Source: Chaetorhynchus papuensis
Taxonomy: Eukaryota; Chordata; Aves; Passeriformes; Rhipiduridae
DNA: 64,000 nucleotides
Assembly (NCBI GenBank): GCA_013396525.1
Contig: VWYX01000083.1
Coordinates: 1,591,940 to 1,655,939 of the forward strand
Direction of reading: 5' to 3'
Both the position numbers and the translations under genes were made by a program. This document shows positions 34,576-60,300 of the stretch, in pieces (within the stretch, counting starts at the first letter, position 1; each line of letters begins with the position of its first letter). Below the pieces are notes generated by a model, which did no database searches, was not told where the DNA came from, and saw nothing but the letters and a program-made list of their open reading frames with translations.

Positions 34576-35805
34576 CACAAGTTGGGTGAGTGGGTAACAG
34601 AGCAGGTCTCAGTCCTTGGACAGGAAATTCTGCGAGTCATTAACACAAGGAGAAGTGAACCCTTACGTGCTGTTAGATAGCAAGGAGCTAACTAGAAAGA
34701 GAGAGTTATAGCATTTGTGCTTTGTGGTGTGTCAGGATTTTCAGAAGTGCAAGACTAGAAAGAAAAAAAGGAAAGACATTGAAGGAATGAGCTGTTAGGT
34801 TGAACAGTTCATTAAAGGTAGCAGAAACTCAGTGACAGAAAGAAAATACACCAGGAAAACAAACATATTAAAACAAGTATTTTAGTAACAGTGAAGTTAG
34901 TTTAGATTTTAAAAATACAGTCTGAACTTTGAAGATGAAAAGTTCTGAACACAGTAGTATTTTGAATAAGCAAATAAAACAATAGTGCATTTTGACTTTT
35001 TTGCTTCTGTCAGTGGGAACGCACTCATGGGTGACATAGAAACATTCATTCAGCACACCTGAAGAGATGCATCTGTATCAGTATGGAATATGAAGAAACC
35101 TCCTGGACCTTTTGTCGATCACCAAAACAGAGGCCAGTGACTTAGAGACAGGAGGGTTTGCTAACAAAACCTGTAATTTAATGAACTTCTAAGATAAGTA
35201 TGGCTAAAAATCTAAACAAAGGGTGATTACAAGAAATTTCCTGAAGTTTGGCTACTAACCCAGCTATTATTTGGAGACTGTAATCTACAAGTAAACTGCC
35301 AGGCCCATTAATTATGGGCATTTGTCAGATTGTACAAGAACTCTAGGTGAAAGTAATTGCTATGGAGTTGCCCATTAGTAGTTGTAAAATTATGATTATA
35401 AAACTGGAAGAAAAAACTTTTCTAAGTGATTTCGGATAATGGAAGCTATTGAGCAAAGTTGTTTAGGTATTGTAGCAAGGTCTTGGTTAAGAGGATTTCT
35501 TAGGGAATGCAGAGTGCAATCCAAAATATAGATTCAAAGTTTTGGAGGAGCCCTAATGCTTCACGCATTTCATATTCTCTCTTGGTAACTTAGCCTAATA
35601 TAGGAAGAATTCAAGCTTGTGCTTGAATAGGATGAGTTACTCAGAAAAAATAAATACTATTTTAAATTGTCATATCTAAATCTTGCAGTAAATTCTGATA
35701 ATCCTAATTTTATAGACCACTGACTGTTGTAACTGAGAGCTCTGTCGGTTTGATACCTGTTTTGGTGATTGTGGGATGATATTGGAATAGGTTGTCAGGT
35801 TACTT

Positions 35806-36112
35806 CACAGAATCACAGAATCAATTAGGTTGGAAAAGACCTCCAAAACTGTTGAGTCCAACCTATGACTGATCACCAGTTTGTCAACCAGACCATGGCA
35901 CTGAGTGCCACATCCAGGCTTTCCTTAAACACCCACAGGGATGGTCACTCCACCAACTTCCTGGGCAGCCCGTTCCAATGTCTAATCACCCTTTCTGTGA
36001 AGAAATTCCTTCCAACGTCCAACCTAAACCTTCTCTGGTGCAGCTGGATGCCATGTCCTCTCATCCTGTCGCTGGTAGTCTGGGAGCAGAGCCCGACCCC
36101 CACCTGGCTACC
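35806..36112 (-). mobile_element. CR1 LINE fragment truncated at the N
   Basis: It begins CACAGAATCACAGAATCAAT, then TAGGTTGGAAAAGACCTCCA, and stops at CACCTGGCTACC where the single N interrupts it. The same element continues unbroken in the second copy. Confidence 0.92.
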
Positions 36113-36113
36113 N
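36113..36113. other. Single-base assembly gap (N)
   Basis: One N separates the two copies of the duplication. The left flank is mid-CR1 and the right flank restarts at the sequence found at 34385. Confidence 0.98.
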
Positions 36114-37841
36114 TCTCTGCATGCAGGCTGGGACATCCCTGCATAGTGCTGAATTGCTTTTGCTCTGGGGAAAAGAGAAGCAGAAATTAGAATCATAGAA
36201 CCATAGAATATCCTGAGTTGGAACGGACCCACAAGGATCATCAAGTCCAGCTCCTGGCCCTGCACAGGACACCCCAAGAGTCATACCAGCTGCCTGAGAT
36301 GCTACACAAGTTGGGTGAGTGGGTAACAGAGCAGGTCTCAGTCCTTGGACAGGAAATTCTGCGAGTCATTAACACAAGGAGAAGTGAACCCTTACGTGCT
36401 GTTAGATAGCAAGGAGCTAACTAGAAAGAGAGAGTTATAGCATTTGTGCTTTGTGGTGTGTCAGGATTTTCAGAAGTGCAAGACTAGAAAGAAAAAAAGG
36501 AAAGACATTGAAGGAATGAGCTGTTAGGTTGAACAGTTCATTAAAGGTAGCAGAAACTCAGTGACAGAAAGAAAATACACCAGGAAAACAAACATATTAA
36601 AACAAGTATTTTAGTAACAGTGAAGTTAGTTTAGATTTTAAAAATACAGTCTGAACTTTGAAGATGAAAAGTTCTGAACACAGTAGTATTTTGAATAAGC
36701 AAATAAAACAATAGTGCATTTTGACTTTTTTGCTTCTGTCAGTGGGAACGCACTCATGGGTGACATAGAAACATTCATTCAGCACACCTGAAGAGATGCA
36801 TCTGTATCAGTATGGAATATGAAGAAACCTCCTGGACCTTTTGTCGATCACCAAAACAGAGGCCAGTGACTTAGAGACAGGAGGGTTTGCTAACAAAACC
36901 TGTAATTTAATGAACTTCTAAGATAAGTATGGCTAAAAATCTAAACAAAGGGTGATTACAAGAAATTTCCTGAAGTTTGGCTACTAACCCAGCTATTATT
37001 TGGAGACTGTAATCTACAAGTAAACTGCCAGGCCCATTAATTATGGGCATTTGTCAGATTGTACAAGAACTCTAGGTGAAAGTAATTGCTATGGAGTTGC
37101 CCATTAGTAGTTGTAAAATTATGATTATAAAACTGGAAGAAAAAACTTTTCTAAGTGATTTCGGATAATGGAAGCTATTGAGCAAAGTTGTTTAGGTATT
37201 GTAGCAAGGTCTTGGTTAAGAGGATTTCTTAGGGAATGCAGAGTGCAATCCAAAATATAGATTCAAAGTTTTGGAGGAGCCCTAATGCTTCACGCATTTC
37301 ATATTCTCTCTTGGTAACTTAGCCTAATATAGGAAGAATTCAAGCTTGTGCTTGAATAGGATGAGTTACTCAGAAAAAATAAATACTATTTTAAATTGTC
37401 ATATCTAAATCTTGCAGTAAATTCTGATAATCCTAATTTTATAGACCACTGACTGTTGTAACTGAGAGCTCTGTCGGTTTGATACCTGTTTTGGTGATTG
37501 TGGGATGATATTGGAATAGGTTGTCAGGTTACTTCACAGAATCACAGAATCAATTAGGTTGGAAAAGACCTCCAAAACTGTTGAGTCCAACCTATGACTG
37601 ATCACCAGTTTGTCAACCAGACCATGGCACTGAGTGCCACATCCAGGCTTTCCTTAAACACCCACAGGGATGGTCACTCCACCAACTTCCTGGGCAGCCC
37701 GTTCCAATGTCTAATCACCCTTTCTGTGAAGAAATTCCTTCCAACGTCCAACCTAAACCTTCTCTGGTGCAGCTGGATGCCATGTCCTCTCATCCTGTCG
37801 CTGGTAGTCTGGGAGCAGAGCCCGACCCCCACCTGGCTACC
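36114..37841. repeat. Second copy of the 1,728-base tandem duplication
   Basis: It repeats 34385-36112 in the same orientation with almost no divergence, then continues into the rest of the CR1 and the SEC61A2 promoter region. This copy joins the downstream sequence without interruption. Confidence 0.93.
36191..36304 (-). mobile_element. CR1 LINE 3' end fragment (duplicate of 34462-34575)
   Basis: Same short CR1 tail as in the first copy, with one substitution in the GGAA(C/G)GGACCC segment. Probably not an independent insertion. Confidence 0.85.
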
Positions 37842-38030
37842 AGCTCCTGTCAGGGAGTTGTAGGGAGCATAAGGTCACCCCAAGTCTCCTTTTCTCCAGG
37901 ATGAGCAATCCAAGCTCCCTCAGCTGCTCCTCAGGAGACTTGTGCCTCAGACTCTTTTCCAGCCCGGTTGCCGTTTCAAACTTTGGCCATGCTCCAATGG
38001 CCCCATGTCCTGTCACCCTGTGAAATTATC
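37535..38030 (-). mobile_element. CR1 LINE 3' fragment upstream of SEC61A2
   Basis: CACAGAATCACAGAATCAAT to CCCCATGTCCTGTCACCCTG, about 500 bases in minus orientation. Its distal end lies about 130 bases before the SEC61A2 CpG island. Confidence 0.92.
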
Positions 38031-38511
38031 ACATCCATCTGTCAAAACGGGTGGATCGGGCTGTTAATAAAACACTTTGGTACCAAACCGCTCAACCTGC
38101 GCTTTTCACCTGGCACTGCTGTACCAACAACATCACAGAAACGTCAAAGACCCCGACACCTGAGCGCGGGAGTGCGGGGTGGGGAGTTTCCCGAGCTCGG
38201 GCAGGGCTGAGGTGCGGCGGTGAGGGGCCGTGCCCGCCCCTCGCGGCGCGCGGAGCACTCCGGGAGCGCGGTCCTTCGCCGCGGCGGCTGCCCGCCCTCA
38301 GCCTGATCCCGCCGCGGCGGCCACCGCTCCCCGCGCCGATCCCGCCGATCCCGTTCCCCTCGCCTGGGGAAGGGCGCGGGGGGCGCTCGGTGAGGGCGGT
38401 ACCGCCCTGTCCCCCCGGGCGGGGAGGGACGGCCCGTCCGCAGCGCGCGTCACGTGACGGCGGCGACAGCAGCGGTGACAGCGCTGGGACCGCGGCCGGG
38501 CCGCCACCGCC

Positions 38512-51860
<13,349 letters not shown>

Positions 51861-52030
51861 ATGTCCAAATATTTCATGGTTCGTGTGAAAGGGAAAGTAT
51901 TTTGACAACATGCGTCATTTAGTCCAATAATGCTATTTTCTTTCTACTTGTTTTCAAGTGCTACGTGTCCCATTCCTGTAATGGGCATTGAGCGATGCCT
52001 GTGTGCAGCATTAGTACCAGCTGCCTTAAG

Positions 52031-52036
52031 AATAAA
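52031..52036 (+). terminator. SEC61A2: SEC61A2 proximal polyadenylation signal (candidate)
   Basis: AATAAA about 170 bases after the stop codon. It would give a very short 3' UTR. Confidence 0.5.
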
Positions 52037-52743
52037 GTTTACATTATCTTGTTTAAGTATTATTATCTAGTGTTGCCTGTAATGCTGGAAACAATTCATC
52101 TACCTTGCTGTTCAGACACTACTACAGTGAGATGGTAAAATGTATCAGTTGGAGAGCAGTAAACGTCTTTGCACACAGCAGTAAAACGGTAAATTAATTT
52201 CCCTGTCCCTAATAGGAAAAACAAAAACACCTGAGTTCAGATTGCCACGTGCCAGTATTCCTGACAAAATTTATTTGTATCTGTATTTTACATTAATTTT
52301 TTATACTTTTTTAACTCGCATTTCCCCACCACTGAACTCAGCAGTCCTTACTCCTTTGCGGTGCCTCCACCCGGGCACCTTTCTCTGAGCTCTGAGGGTG
52401 GGCAAGCAAACATTTTACCGGCGGCTGATACTCATCTCACCTGTGAACTGGTTCTGTGCTGGAGCTGCTGCGCCCGGGGCAGTCAGGCTCTTGCCCCAGG
52501 CCTCCCGTGGGGCAGCCTGGCAGCCGCTGGCAGCGCTGGCAGGGCGGCCCAGCAGTTCTGTTCAACCATGTACTTGTGAAAACTGTGCCACTGAAACTTC
52601 ATGTCCACTTTGCTTTTGTGAGTCTAAAGAACAAGGCCTGGTTCCTAAAGCAGTTCGTAAGGAGGGAAAGGGGGGAACGGGGAGTTCCTGCTGAGAATCT
52701 GTCGCACTTTACAGCGGCGATGTAACAACTGTAAGTGTTAGAC

Positions 52744-52749
52744 AATAAA
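52744..52749 (+). terminator. SEC61A2: SEC61A2 distal polyadenylation signal (candidate)
   Basis: AATAAA about 885 bases after the stop, followed within 40 bases by a GT-rich element (CTGTGTCTTGTCTGTGTC), which makes it the stronger-looking site. Confidence 0.6.
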
Positions 52750-52789
52750 CTTATTTAATTAAACTCTCTCCTGTGTCTTGTCTGTGTCA

Positions 52790-54019
52790 GATGTAATTCA
52801 TGTGCAGTCTCTGACAATTTCTAACAAGCCTTGATAGGGAGGTAGGCCTAGAAGGCTCCTTTTTTAATCTTTATTTTTTTCTTTCTAGAATATAATTCTG
52901 ATTAATTTTTAGCAGCGTCAATTAAAAAACAAATCTCAAGATTCCTCCCCTTGAAGTCATTGAGCTTTTCTACTCTGCTGTTCCCAATTACTTTTTCCCT
53001 TTGATGTCAAATTTCTTCTGTCTTCTCTGACACTTAACTTGAAAGTAACTTTGTGTTGTTTGTGAAGGTAAGAAAACCTTAAGCAGTTTTCTGTTTCAGA
53101 AAGTCTCCCTAATTATACACACTCATCCTCATCTATTTCAGAGGCAAGACTGATTTTGATGTGTTTATTAAAACTCTTGGATCCTGACCTTTCAGCAGTG
53201 GTGGCTGTTTACATAATTAGTAGCAGCCCACTGTGTGCAGATGCACTGAGGATTTGTTTGGGATAAGATGGACCTAGAAGTGATTTAACTGAGTGGAGGT
53301 GCAGCCTGGGTACACGGATGTGTCCTTGGGAGAGGGCAAACTGCAAGGCTGGGCCCTCTCAGGGCACGTAAGTGGTCTCGTACCTTCAGCAGGATCCCCT
53401 GGCTGGGCCTACACAGTTCTGGTTTGCACCAGTGGATGGTGTCATTGTCTTAGTCATTACCTTAGGCCAAATAAACCAGTTGTCTCTTTCTGCATAGTTA
53501 GGGCTGGGAGAAGCAAACAGCATCTTCATGTCTAAATCATAATAGGAAGTTCTTAAAATTGCCATTTCAGACACTGGAGTCAGAGCATGCACACAGCGTT
53601 CTGTACTGCTGTCCCTGCTCAGTGATGCGACCACTGCCCTGGGGAGCTGTTCCACTGTCCGACCACCCTCTGGGTGAAGAAGCTTTTCCTAATATCCAAC
53701 CTAAACCTCCCCTGACACAACTTCAGGCCATTCCCTTGGGTCCTGTCACTGGTCACCAGAGAGAAGAGATCAGTGCCAGCCCGTCTGCTCCCCATCATGA
53801 GGAAGTTGCAGACCACCATGAGCTCTCCCCTCTCCAGGTGTTTGGAGTTGTTTGAGTGCTGTGTGAGCAAGAGAAACCTGCGCTTGTTCTGCCATCTGCC
53901 TCCTTTGGAACCATGGTGGTACAACAACCACACTTAACTAAGCATCTTTCTTATACTGAATTGTAAGTGCAGAGAGGAGTCTAGTGAGAAACATGCAATT
54001 CTGAAAATTAAACAGTATT
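52790..54019. other. Intergenic sequence between convergent SEC61A2 and NUDT5
   Basis: No gene recognised. It contains one CR1 fragment (53620-53850); the rest is unique-looking. Confidence 0.6.
53620..53850 (-). mobile_element. CR1 LINE internal 3'-region fragment
   Basis: AAGAAGCTTTTCCTAATATC, then CAACCTAAACCTCCCCTGAC and CAACTTCAGGCCATTCCCTT, with the distal CTCCCCTCTCCAGG. Minus orientation, lacking the 3' terminus. Confidence 0.88.
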
Positions 54020-54025
54020 TTTATT
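54020..54025 (-). terminator. NUDT5: NUDT5 polyadenylation signal (candidate)
   Basis: AATAAA on the minus strand about 210 bases past the NUDT5 stop codon. Confidence 0.55.
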
Positions 54026-54231
54026 ATGGATATTCTGTCAAGGCTTGATAGAGCAGTGAGAAGAAATGCTTTTTGTCAGTTACATAATTCCAAAAAAAAG
54101 ATCAGAATCATTGTACAAATGCTTTTTTGTGCTCTACAAGTAAAGCAAAGGACCTTGATTACAAGAACAGTTGTACTTCTAAGCCCCATCCGACTTGGGC
54201 AGTTTTCAACTGAATTTCTCATTGTCCAGTT

Positions 54232-54341
54232 CTAGAACTTCATAAAAGGAACTTGGAGCGGTTTTTCTGCTGCACGCTTCAGAGCCAATGCGTAAGTATA
54301 AACCCTGGCATCTACTGCCAGATGCTCCTCTGCTACTAGTT
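54232..54341 (-). CDS. NUDT5: NUDT5 last coding exon
   Basis: Residues 185-220 (ELVAEEHLAVDARVYTYALA, then LKRAAEKPLQVPFMKF), then TAG at 54234-54232. Acceptor TATTTTCAG. It matches the human C-terminus VPFLKF. Confidence 0.97.
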
Positions 54342-57300
54342 CTGAAAATAAAAAAATTATGAGATGCTGTTAAAACCTCACCTTTACAGAAATGTAAGTC
54401 CTTGCTAAAATGAAGATATGTAGCGTTCCAGACACTGCAAACACCTACTGCTATGACTAACTCTCATACCGGGCCCGGTCTCCCAAGGCTTTTTGCTTAA
54501 CATACAGTATTCTAGGATGAGAAATACCACGAGGAGCCCTGAGAAGAAAAGGGATTCTTGAAGCTCAAGTTAGTGCATTTAATGTGTCATAAAGCTCTTA
54601 CCATCAATCCTTTGAAGCAGGTCGTTCTTTGGGAGTGTAACAACTTCCACAAATTCTAGGAGAGAAGAAAAAGATTTACATACCCTTAAATTAGAACAGT
54701 AGAGAAATTCACCTCTGTGTTCTGTTTCTTGCATTTTAGAAGGGGAAAGAAACTGACTTCATGCTCATCACCATCCAAAAGTTGTGAGCCTTATCAAAAA
54801 AAGGTCAATTAAATGGGGGAAGGCAGTGACTGGGTTCTTTAAAAAACATGTTTGGCAGAAAGAAGCTGGGAAATAGTTGAGAAAAAAGTAGCTGACAGCT
54901 ATGAAGGATAGGAATCCTAAAAGGAGAAACCTCCCTTTTGAGAATGGAAAATACACTGTTGAAGAAGACTTTTGTTTGGCTTCTCTTGGTACAGGAATGG
55001 ATTGGAGATGCATTTCAAGACCAAACCATCTCAAAGACAAAGAGTTTGTTCATGATGAATTTATGTTGGCTTACCCCTCCCCTGTGTCTCTGAATTATTT
55101 GTCTTTGGGGCTTGACCTACAACTGTTGGAGGTTCATTAATTTGAATTTCCTGAAATACTGGTGCTTTAGGTGCAATACTTGGAAAGATAATTGACGCAA
55201 TCATGCCCCACAGGAATTTGCATCTAGGCCAAAGTCAACCTCAGGCACGTTTGATTAGGGTCAGGAGATTACCCAAGCACAAATAAAAACCAGTTTTAAC
55301 TGACTTTTTCTAAGTAAAACTTGCCATATGAAAATCACACTTGACCTTATTGTCAATGGGAACACAGTCACATTACATACCTCCATCATCTGCAAGTGAA
55401 AAAAGAAGTAATAAGTTAAGGATTTGAAATACACTAGAATTTACAATTAAAAAGCATTTGATGGCTGACTGACTGTGATTGACACTAATTACTTCCAGAG
55501 TGAAGCTAGAACTGAGAGCAATATCTAGGTTCACAAGTGCTTATGGCCCTCACTGAAATTTGGCACCGAAATGTTTTATTCTGCATGTGCCACAGCTGAC
55601 ACTTCACATCTGGGCTTCCCCAGTGCATTCAGCACAGACACACTCTGCTCATCTAGCCTGCAGGATGTGATTGGAAGGATGTGCAGCATCCAAATCAGCT
55701 AGGACAGAAGAGATGCAGTGGTGGGGGTTAATTGTTTTAAATCTATTGTTTTGTTATCTTCTCAAAATTTTCAAATAAATGGTACAAAACTCACCAAGGT
55801 TTTGCTTAGGTCTCGTGTTCTCAGCCTCATCTCCGTTAATGATGACACTCACAATGTGTGTTGTGCTGTTTGACATACCTGGGTCCAAGCACAGAGCTGC
55901 CAACAAGCACATTGGAGAGAGGAGAGGTTCATTTTTCAAAGCAGAAGTCAGGCACCTTGACATTTTATCAAAAGCTTTCACAGAAATGTATGATACAATA
56001 GAAGAACATATATTTGGCAGACATTCATGCTGTAAGAGTAGCAAAAACTTGTTTTCACATGTTCTTAGAAGTGATGTGTCTGTAACTCTGAGCTTTTTTA
56101 CAGATCCCTGGTAAGACTTGTCTTCAGCAGCCAAGTTTACTTTCTATTCCACAGATTTACTATAAACTATCCCTTACAGACTTCCTCAGTCTGTTGGAGT
56201 CTAATTTTGCCATCACCTGTCTCCAGCCTCTCTCAATCCCCAGCATGCAGTTGCACCCAATAACTGAGAGACAAGTCTCAACTGCAATGACATTTCCTTG
56301 AATTCCTACCTAAGTTGCCTCACTTTCTCAAGTTTGGTGTATGATCCTCATTTTGCCTTCATTTTATCGTATGTAGGAAGCATGGGATTGGAACAATCAC
56401 GTTCCAAAGGGTCTCTGAATTTACTCCAATTACTCTCCTTTCTTCTTTCCAGCTGGGCAACCTGATTACTGTCACCTCCCCACAAGTACTGTCACCTCCC
56501 CACAGCTGGCAGGAGGGTGACCTCTGTATCAGGCAGCAATTTTTTTCTAAGTTCACAGATGCTGTTCACAGAAGTCCAGCAATTTAGACCTTTTCACTAA
56601 AATGCCAAATCACAGCTTGAATAATTGGGCTTTGCATAAAGGACCTTAATTAATAGCAATTCCCTCCCCACAGACATCAAACTTTTACTTCAGACAGAAG
56701 TTCAGCAACTGATGCACATCAAGGACCAAAGTTTCACCTTTACAGCCATGAGATGCTACCCTGCTAATCTTATTAGGCTTTGCTGCTTGGATTTTCCCTT
56801 TGGTTTAGAGCATTTTAGACATTTAGAGTAGTCATCAAGACAGAATTAGCTTTGATGGGAAAAAATAAATAAAAGCAAAAGACCTGGAGTACATTCAATG
56901 ACTTCCCCTTTGTACCCAGTTTCTTCCTTCAGCTCTCGAAGTGCAGCACTTTCTGCTGACTCGTTTTCCTCAATGAGGCCTGGGAGATACATAATACACA
57001 AAAACAATTAAAAGCCTCCCACTTAACTGCAATACCCATCCCAAGATCTAATCAAGCTTTATGGAAGAGGGGAAACATCCTCACTACTCTGTCTTTACAG
57101 AGGGATAAATGTTAGGAAGGATTCCAGTCCCTGGATTCATTACAATGCTGCTGCCCGCATCCTTAACTGATTATCTACACAATCATGCTGCCTTCCCCAA
57201 AAATGGCATTAATATTCTCATGAGGGAAAGAAGCCAAATGCTTTGACTCTTAGAGAAAGGAGAAGTGGAGGGAATTTTCTCCAATCTGCTAAAACAAGCT

Positions 57301-60300
57301 TATTTTGTTTTTTTCCTTATCAAATATTCCTATTCGGAATAGGACATGAAGCTCAGCACGGTTTTTCAGCTAGAGCTTCATTAAGATCACAGAACCAACT
57401 AGGTTGGAAAAGACCCTGGAGATCATCAAGTCTAACCTATAAAATATATAAAGGTTGACACTCCAAGCACATTTAAACACACTGAACCATATGTGACTCA
57501 TCCCAATGTTTCAGCCACTCACCTGCAGGAAATTCCAAGCAGTAGCCATTGATTGGGGGCCTGAACTGTTTCACCAGGACAATGCAGTCGTAGTGCAGGG
57601 TTCTCTGTAGCACTGCTATCACTGCTACACCTACAGCAGCAATGGGAGACACAAGGACATGGAATGTGAATGCAGCAGAAAGTGAGATTTTAGTGCCAGA
57701 TCTGGAAAGGAACCCCCACACTGCTACTCTGAGCAATGTTTAGATGCCTGCTCCAGAATCCTGAATGATGAATTTAAGCTCTTTATACCATGCACGGTGA
57801 GAGATCTTCAAAGCTCCCCAGCACGTGAGAGGCACACATACCAAGCAAGACTGAGCCTCAGGGAAGGGCTATCCTGCCTGCAGAGATTGTTGGAAGCCTC
57901 TGTATGGAACTCTCTATTACACTCCTTTCATGTGTAAATCGTGTCCCAAAGAGCCCCTTGGCCCCTAACAGGAGACCCAATCACCAGTTTGTGAGCTACT
58001 CCATGTCAGGGTACCCATGATACCTTTGGAAGTGCTCCATCATTTTAAAGTGAACACAATGATCTTGGGAAAGCACTCCCACCAGTAAGGTTCTGATTCT
58101 TCAGCACTCAAGTTAGCATTTCATTAGCTCAGGGGTACAGCCAGCTCTGCCGAGCTACCTCTTCTACAGCCTCATTCATTCAGGAACAGATCAGCTCTAA
58201 ATCTGAACTGTCAGCTTATCAGAAGTGCTTTTACAGGGCAAAAATGCAAACAAGAAAAGCCACCAGTGTCTTACCATCAGCTGTAACTCCTTTTTTGTTG
58301 CCAGTACGCTTTACAGTTTCCCAAGTTCTGTTTAAACAGAGAAAAGAACAAATGAATACACAAATCATCTTCTAACCTTGCTACTTTCATTAAAAGCAAA
58401 ATGTATCATCACACAGTGAGGTCTTGTAAGAAGCAACTGGCCTTAGGCAGGCCCTGTCATACACTGGCAGTATAAAATGTCTATAGCATAATTTTCTTTT
58501 GCCTACTTAAGGAGGGAGAGAGAAAAAAGTTAATTTTATTTACACAATAGATCCAATCTTGCTAATTGTAAGAGGATACTTTGCTGATGAAATGGGAGGC
58601 ACCAGAGAAAACAATCAGTACAGAATCTAACACATTAAGGGGACACCTACATAAACACAGCAAAACTAAAGAGTACAAAAGAATTGGACAGAAATGATAA
58701 CACACAAGAGGACATTAATTTGTCAATAATATGGAAGATCCAGCACCACCAACAGGGAAACAAGAGCCCTTAATGGAGAACCAGAAAAGCCACAGGATGG
58801 ACTCTCTGATTGTCACAGAGTAGTTGCACAGCTAGAACTTCCTTCTGGGTAGCATCTTCCAAAGAACTGGAAATGCAACACAATCCGGGGTCCAACATGC
58901 CCAAGAGGATTTAAGAGCCAAATTCAATCCCAATGCTTTGCACATCTGCTGGAGTAAATTTCTTTCCCCTGAACAGCAGGAACTCTAAAGAACCTCACAA
59001 TGAATAGCCTTCATCTTGTGTGGAGTGATGGGTTTGTAATGCTCATGTTCTCTAGCCTGGGGCCAGTCTGTACAACCGGGAATCTGGAACACCAGAGAGG
59101 CAATTACCTGGTTTTCCCAAAGGGATCGGTGTAAGTTGTTTCTGCAAGCTTCAACCATTGTCTTTCTACAATTACCTAAAATAAAGAACTCTTTGTTAAA
59201 TACATTATAAAATTAATCCCAAAGACTTTGGAGAAACAACACAACTATTTTTAGATTCTTTTGAAGACAAAATTTCAGCATCACAACACATGCAGGAATG
59301 TGCAACAGCATTCCTGTTGCTAATACAGAAAAAAGCATTTACTCTAAGTTCTTGAATATGAATAAAACAAAAACCCCAAGACAGTAACTTTTCTTAACGT
59401 GAGTTTAATAACCAATTTTTGATGAATTCAGTGGGATTTTATGTACTGGAAAGCCCTCATTTTCTAAGTAGGATTTTGCAAGGGTGATATATCAGCTCCA
59501 AAAGGGTCTCAGGGCCACACATACTTTACCTGCACTGGTGCTCACAAGTGCCCCCTTAGCAGAGAGCACAGCCCAAATGCAAGACTGAAAACCAAACTAC
59601 CCTGAAACTTTTCTTGCCCTGACCTCAGACTGTGGCCTCGTGTCACTGCTGTTTTCTGCAGCTGTGAGAGTGATCCATACCCGCCCCTTTAGGATTCTGA
59701 GAGCTGCTGAGAGAGTGCTTGGCATTAACACTATGGCCATATCTCTTTTCTGGGCTAATTGAGTTTATTTTCCCTATGATGTTTCCTCATTTTTTATGTA
59801 ATTCATTTAAAAGAGAAAAATCCCTAGATGTTAGCCCTGCAGTTTGCTTCTTTTATTGTAACTTGTTTTAAAATGAGTTATTTTTATTGCTTTGTCTATT
59901 ACTTTGATGGGTAAAGAACATCTGCTTACAACAGTCTGAATGTGCCTTCCCAGAAAAAGGAAGAATCAATTAAGATCAGCTCCCACTTTCATGGAAGATA
60001 TTCCAGCATCAGACCACACAGTTACTGCAGTTACAGAACCACTTCTGATATAAGAGCCACTGGCAGAAAGAGGGTAAATACTTCTCTGTATTAAGCCCAC
60101 AAAATGATTGAAAAAAATAAATAGCTTAAAATACGTAAGATCTAATTATAAACTTCCTGTGATACCAGAGAGTATGTTGTTTTAAAAGAGAGTAACTAAG
60201 AAACATTACAAAAAACCCCAAACAACAACAAACCAACCGAACAAACCCATAAAGAACTCAAACAAAACCAAGTGAAAAAGAGGATAAAATGAAAATGCTG

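Larger units (their letters stand above)
34385..36112. repeat. First copy of a 1,728-base near-identical tandem duplication
   Basis: Positions 34385-36112 match 36114-37841 at a constant offset of 1,729, with the only difference noticed being G at 34495 versus C at 36224. The copies are separated by one N at 36113. Each carries a short CR1 tail, about 1.2 kb of other sequence, and the start of another CR1. The single-N junction suggests unmerged overlapping contig ends rather than a biological duplication. Confidence 0.93.

Noticed and set aside
35118..35769. 13-base inverted repeat (ATCACCAAAACAG at 35118-35130, its complement at 35757-35769) as possible terminal inverted repeats of a DNA transposon
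   Set aside because: The match does not extend beyond 13 bases, no target-site duplication is visible, and no transposase remnant lies between.
34489..36409. Repeated small ORFs with identical peptides
   Set aside because: They derive from CR1 tails and the duplicated block, not from paired genes.
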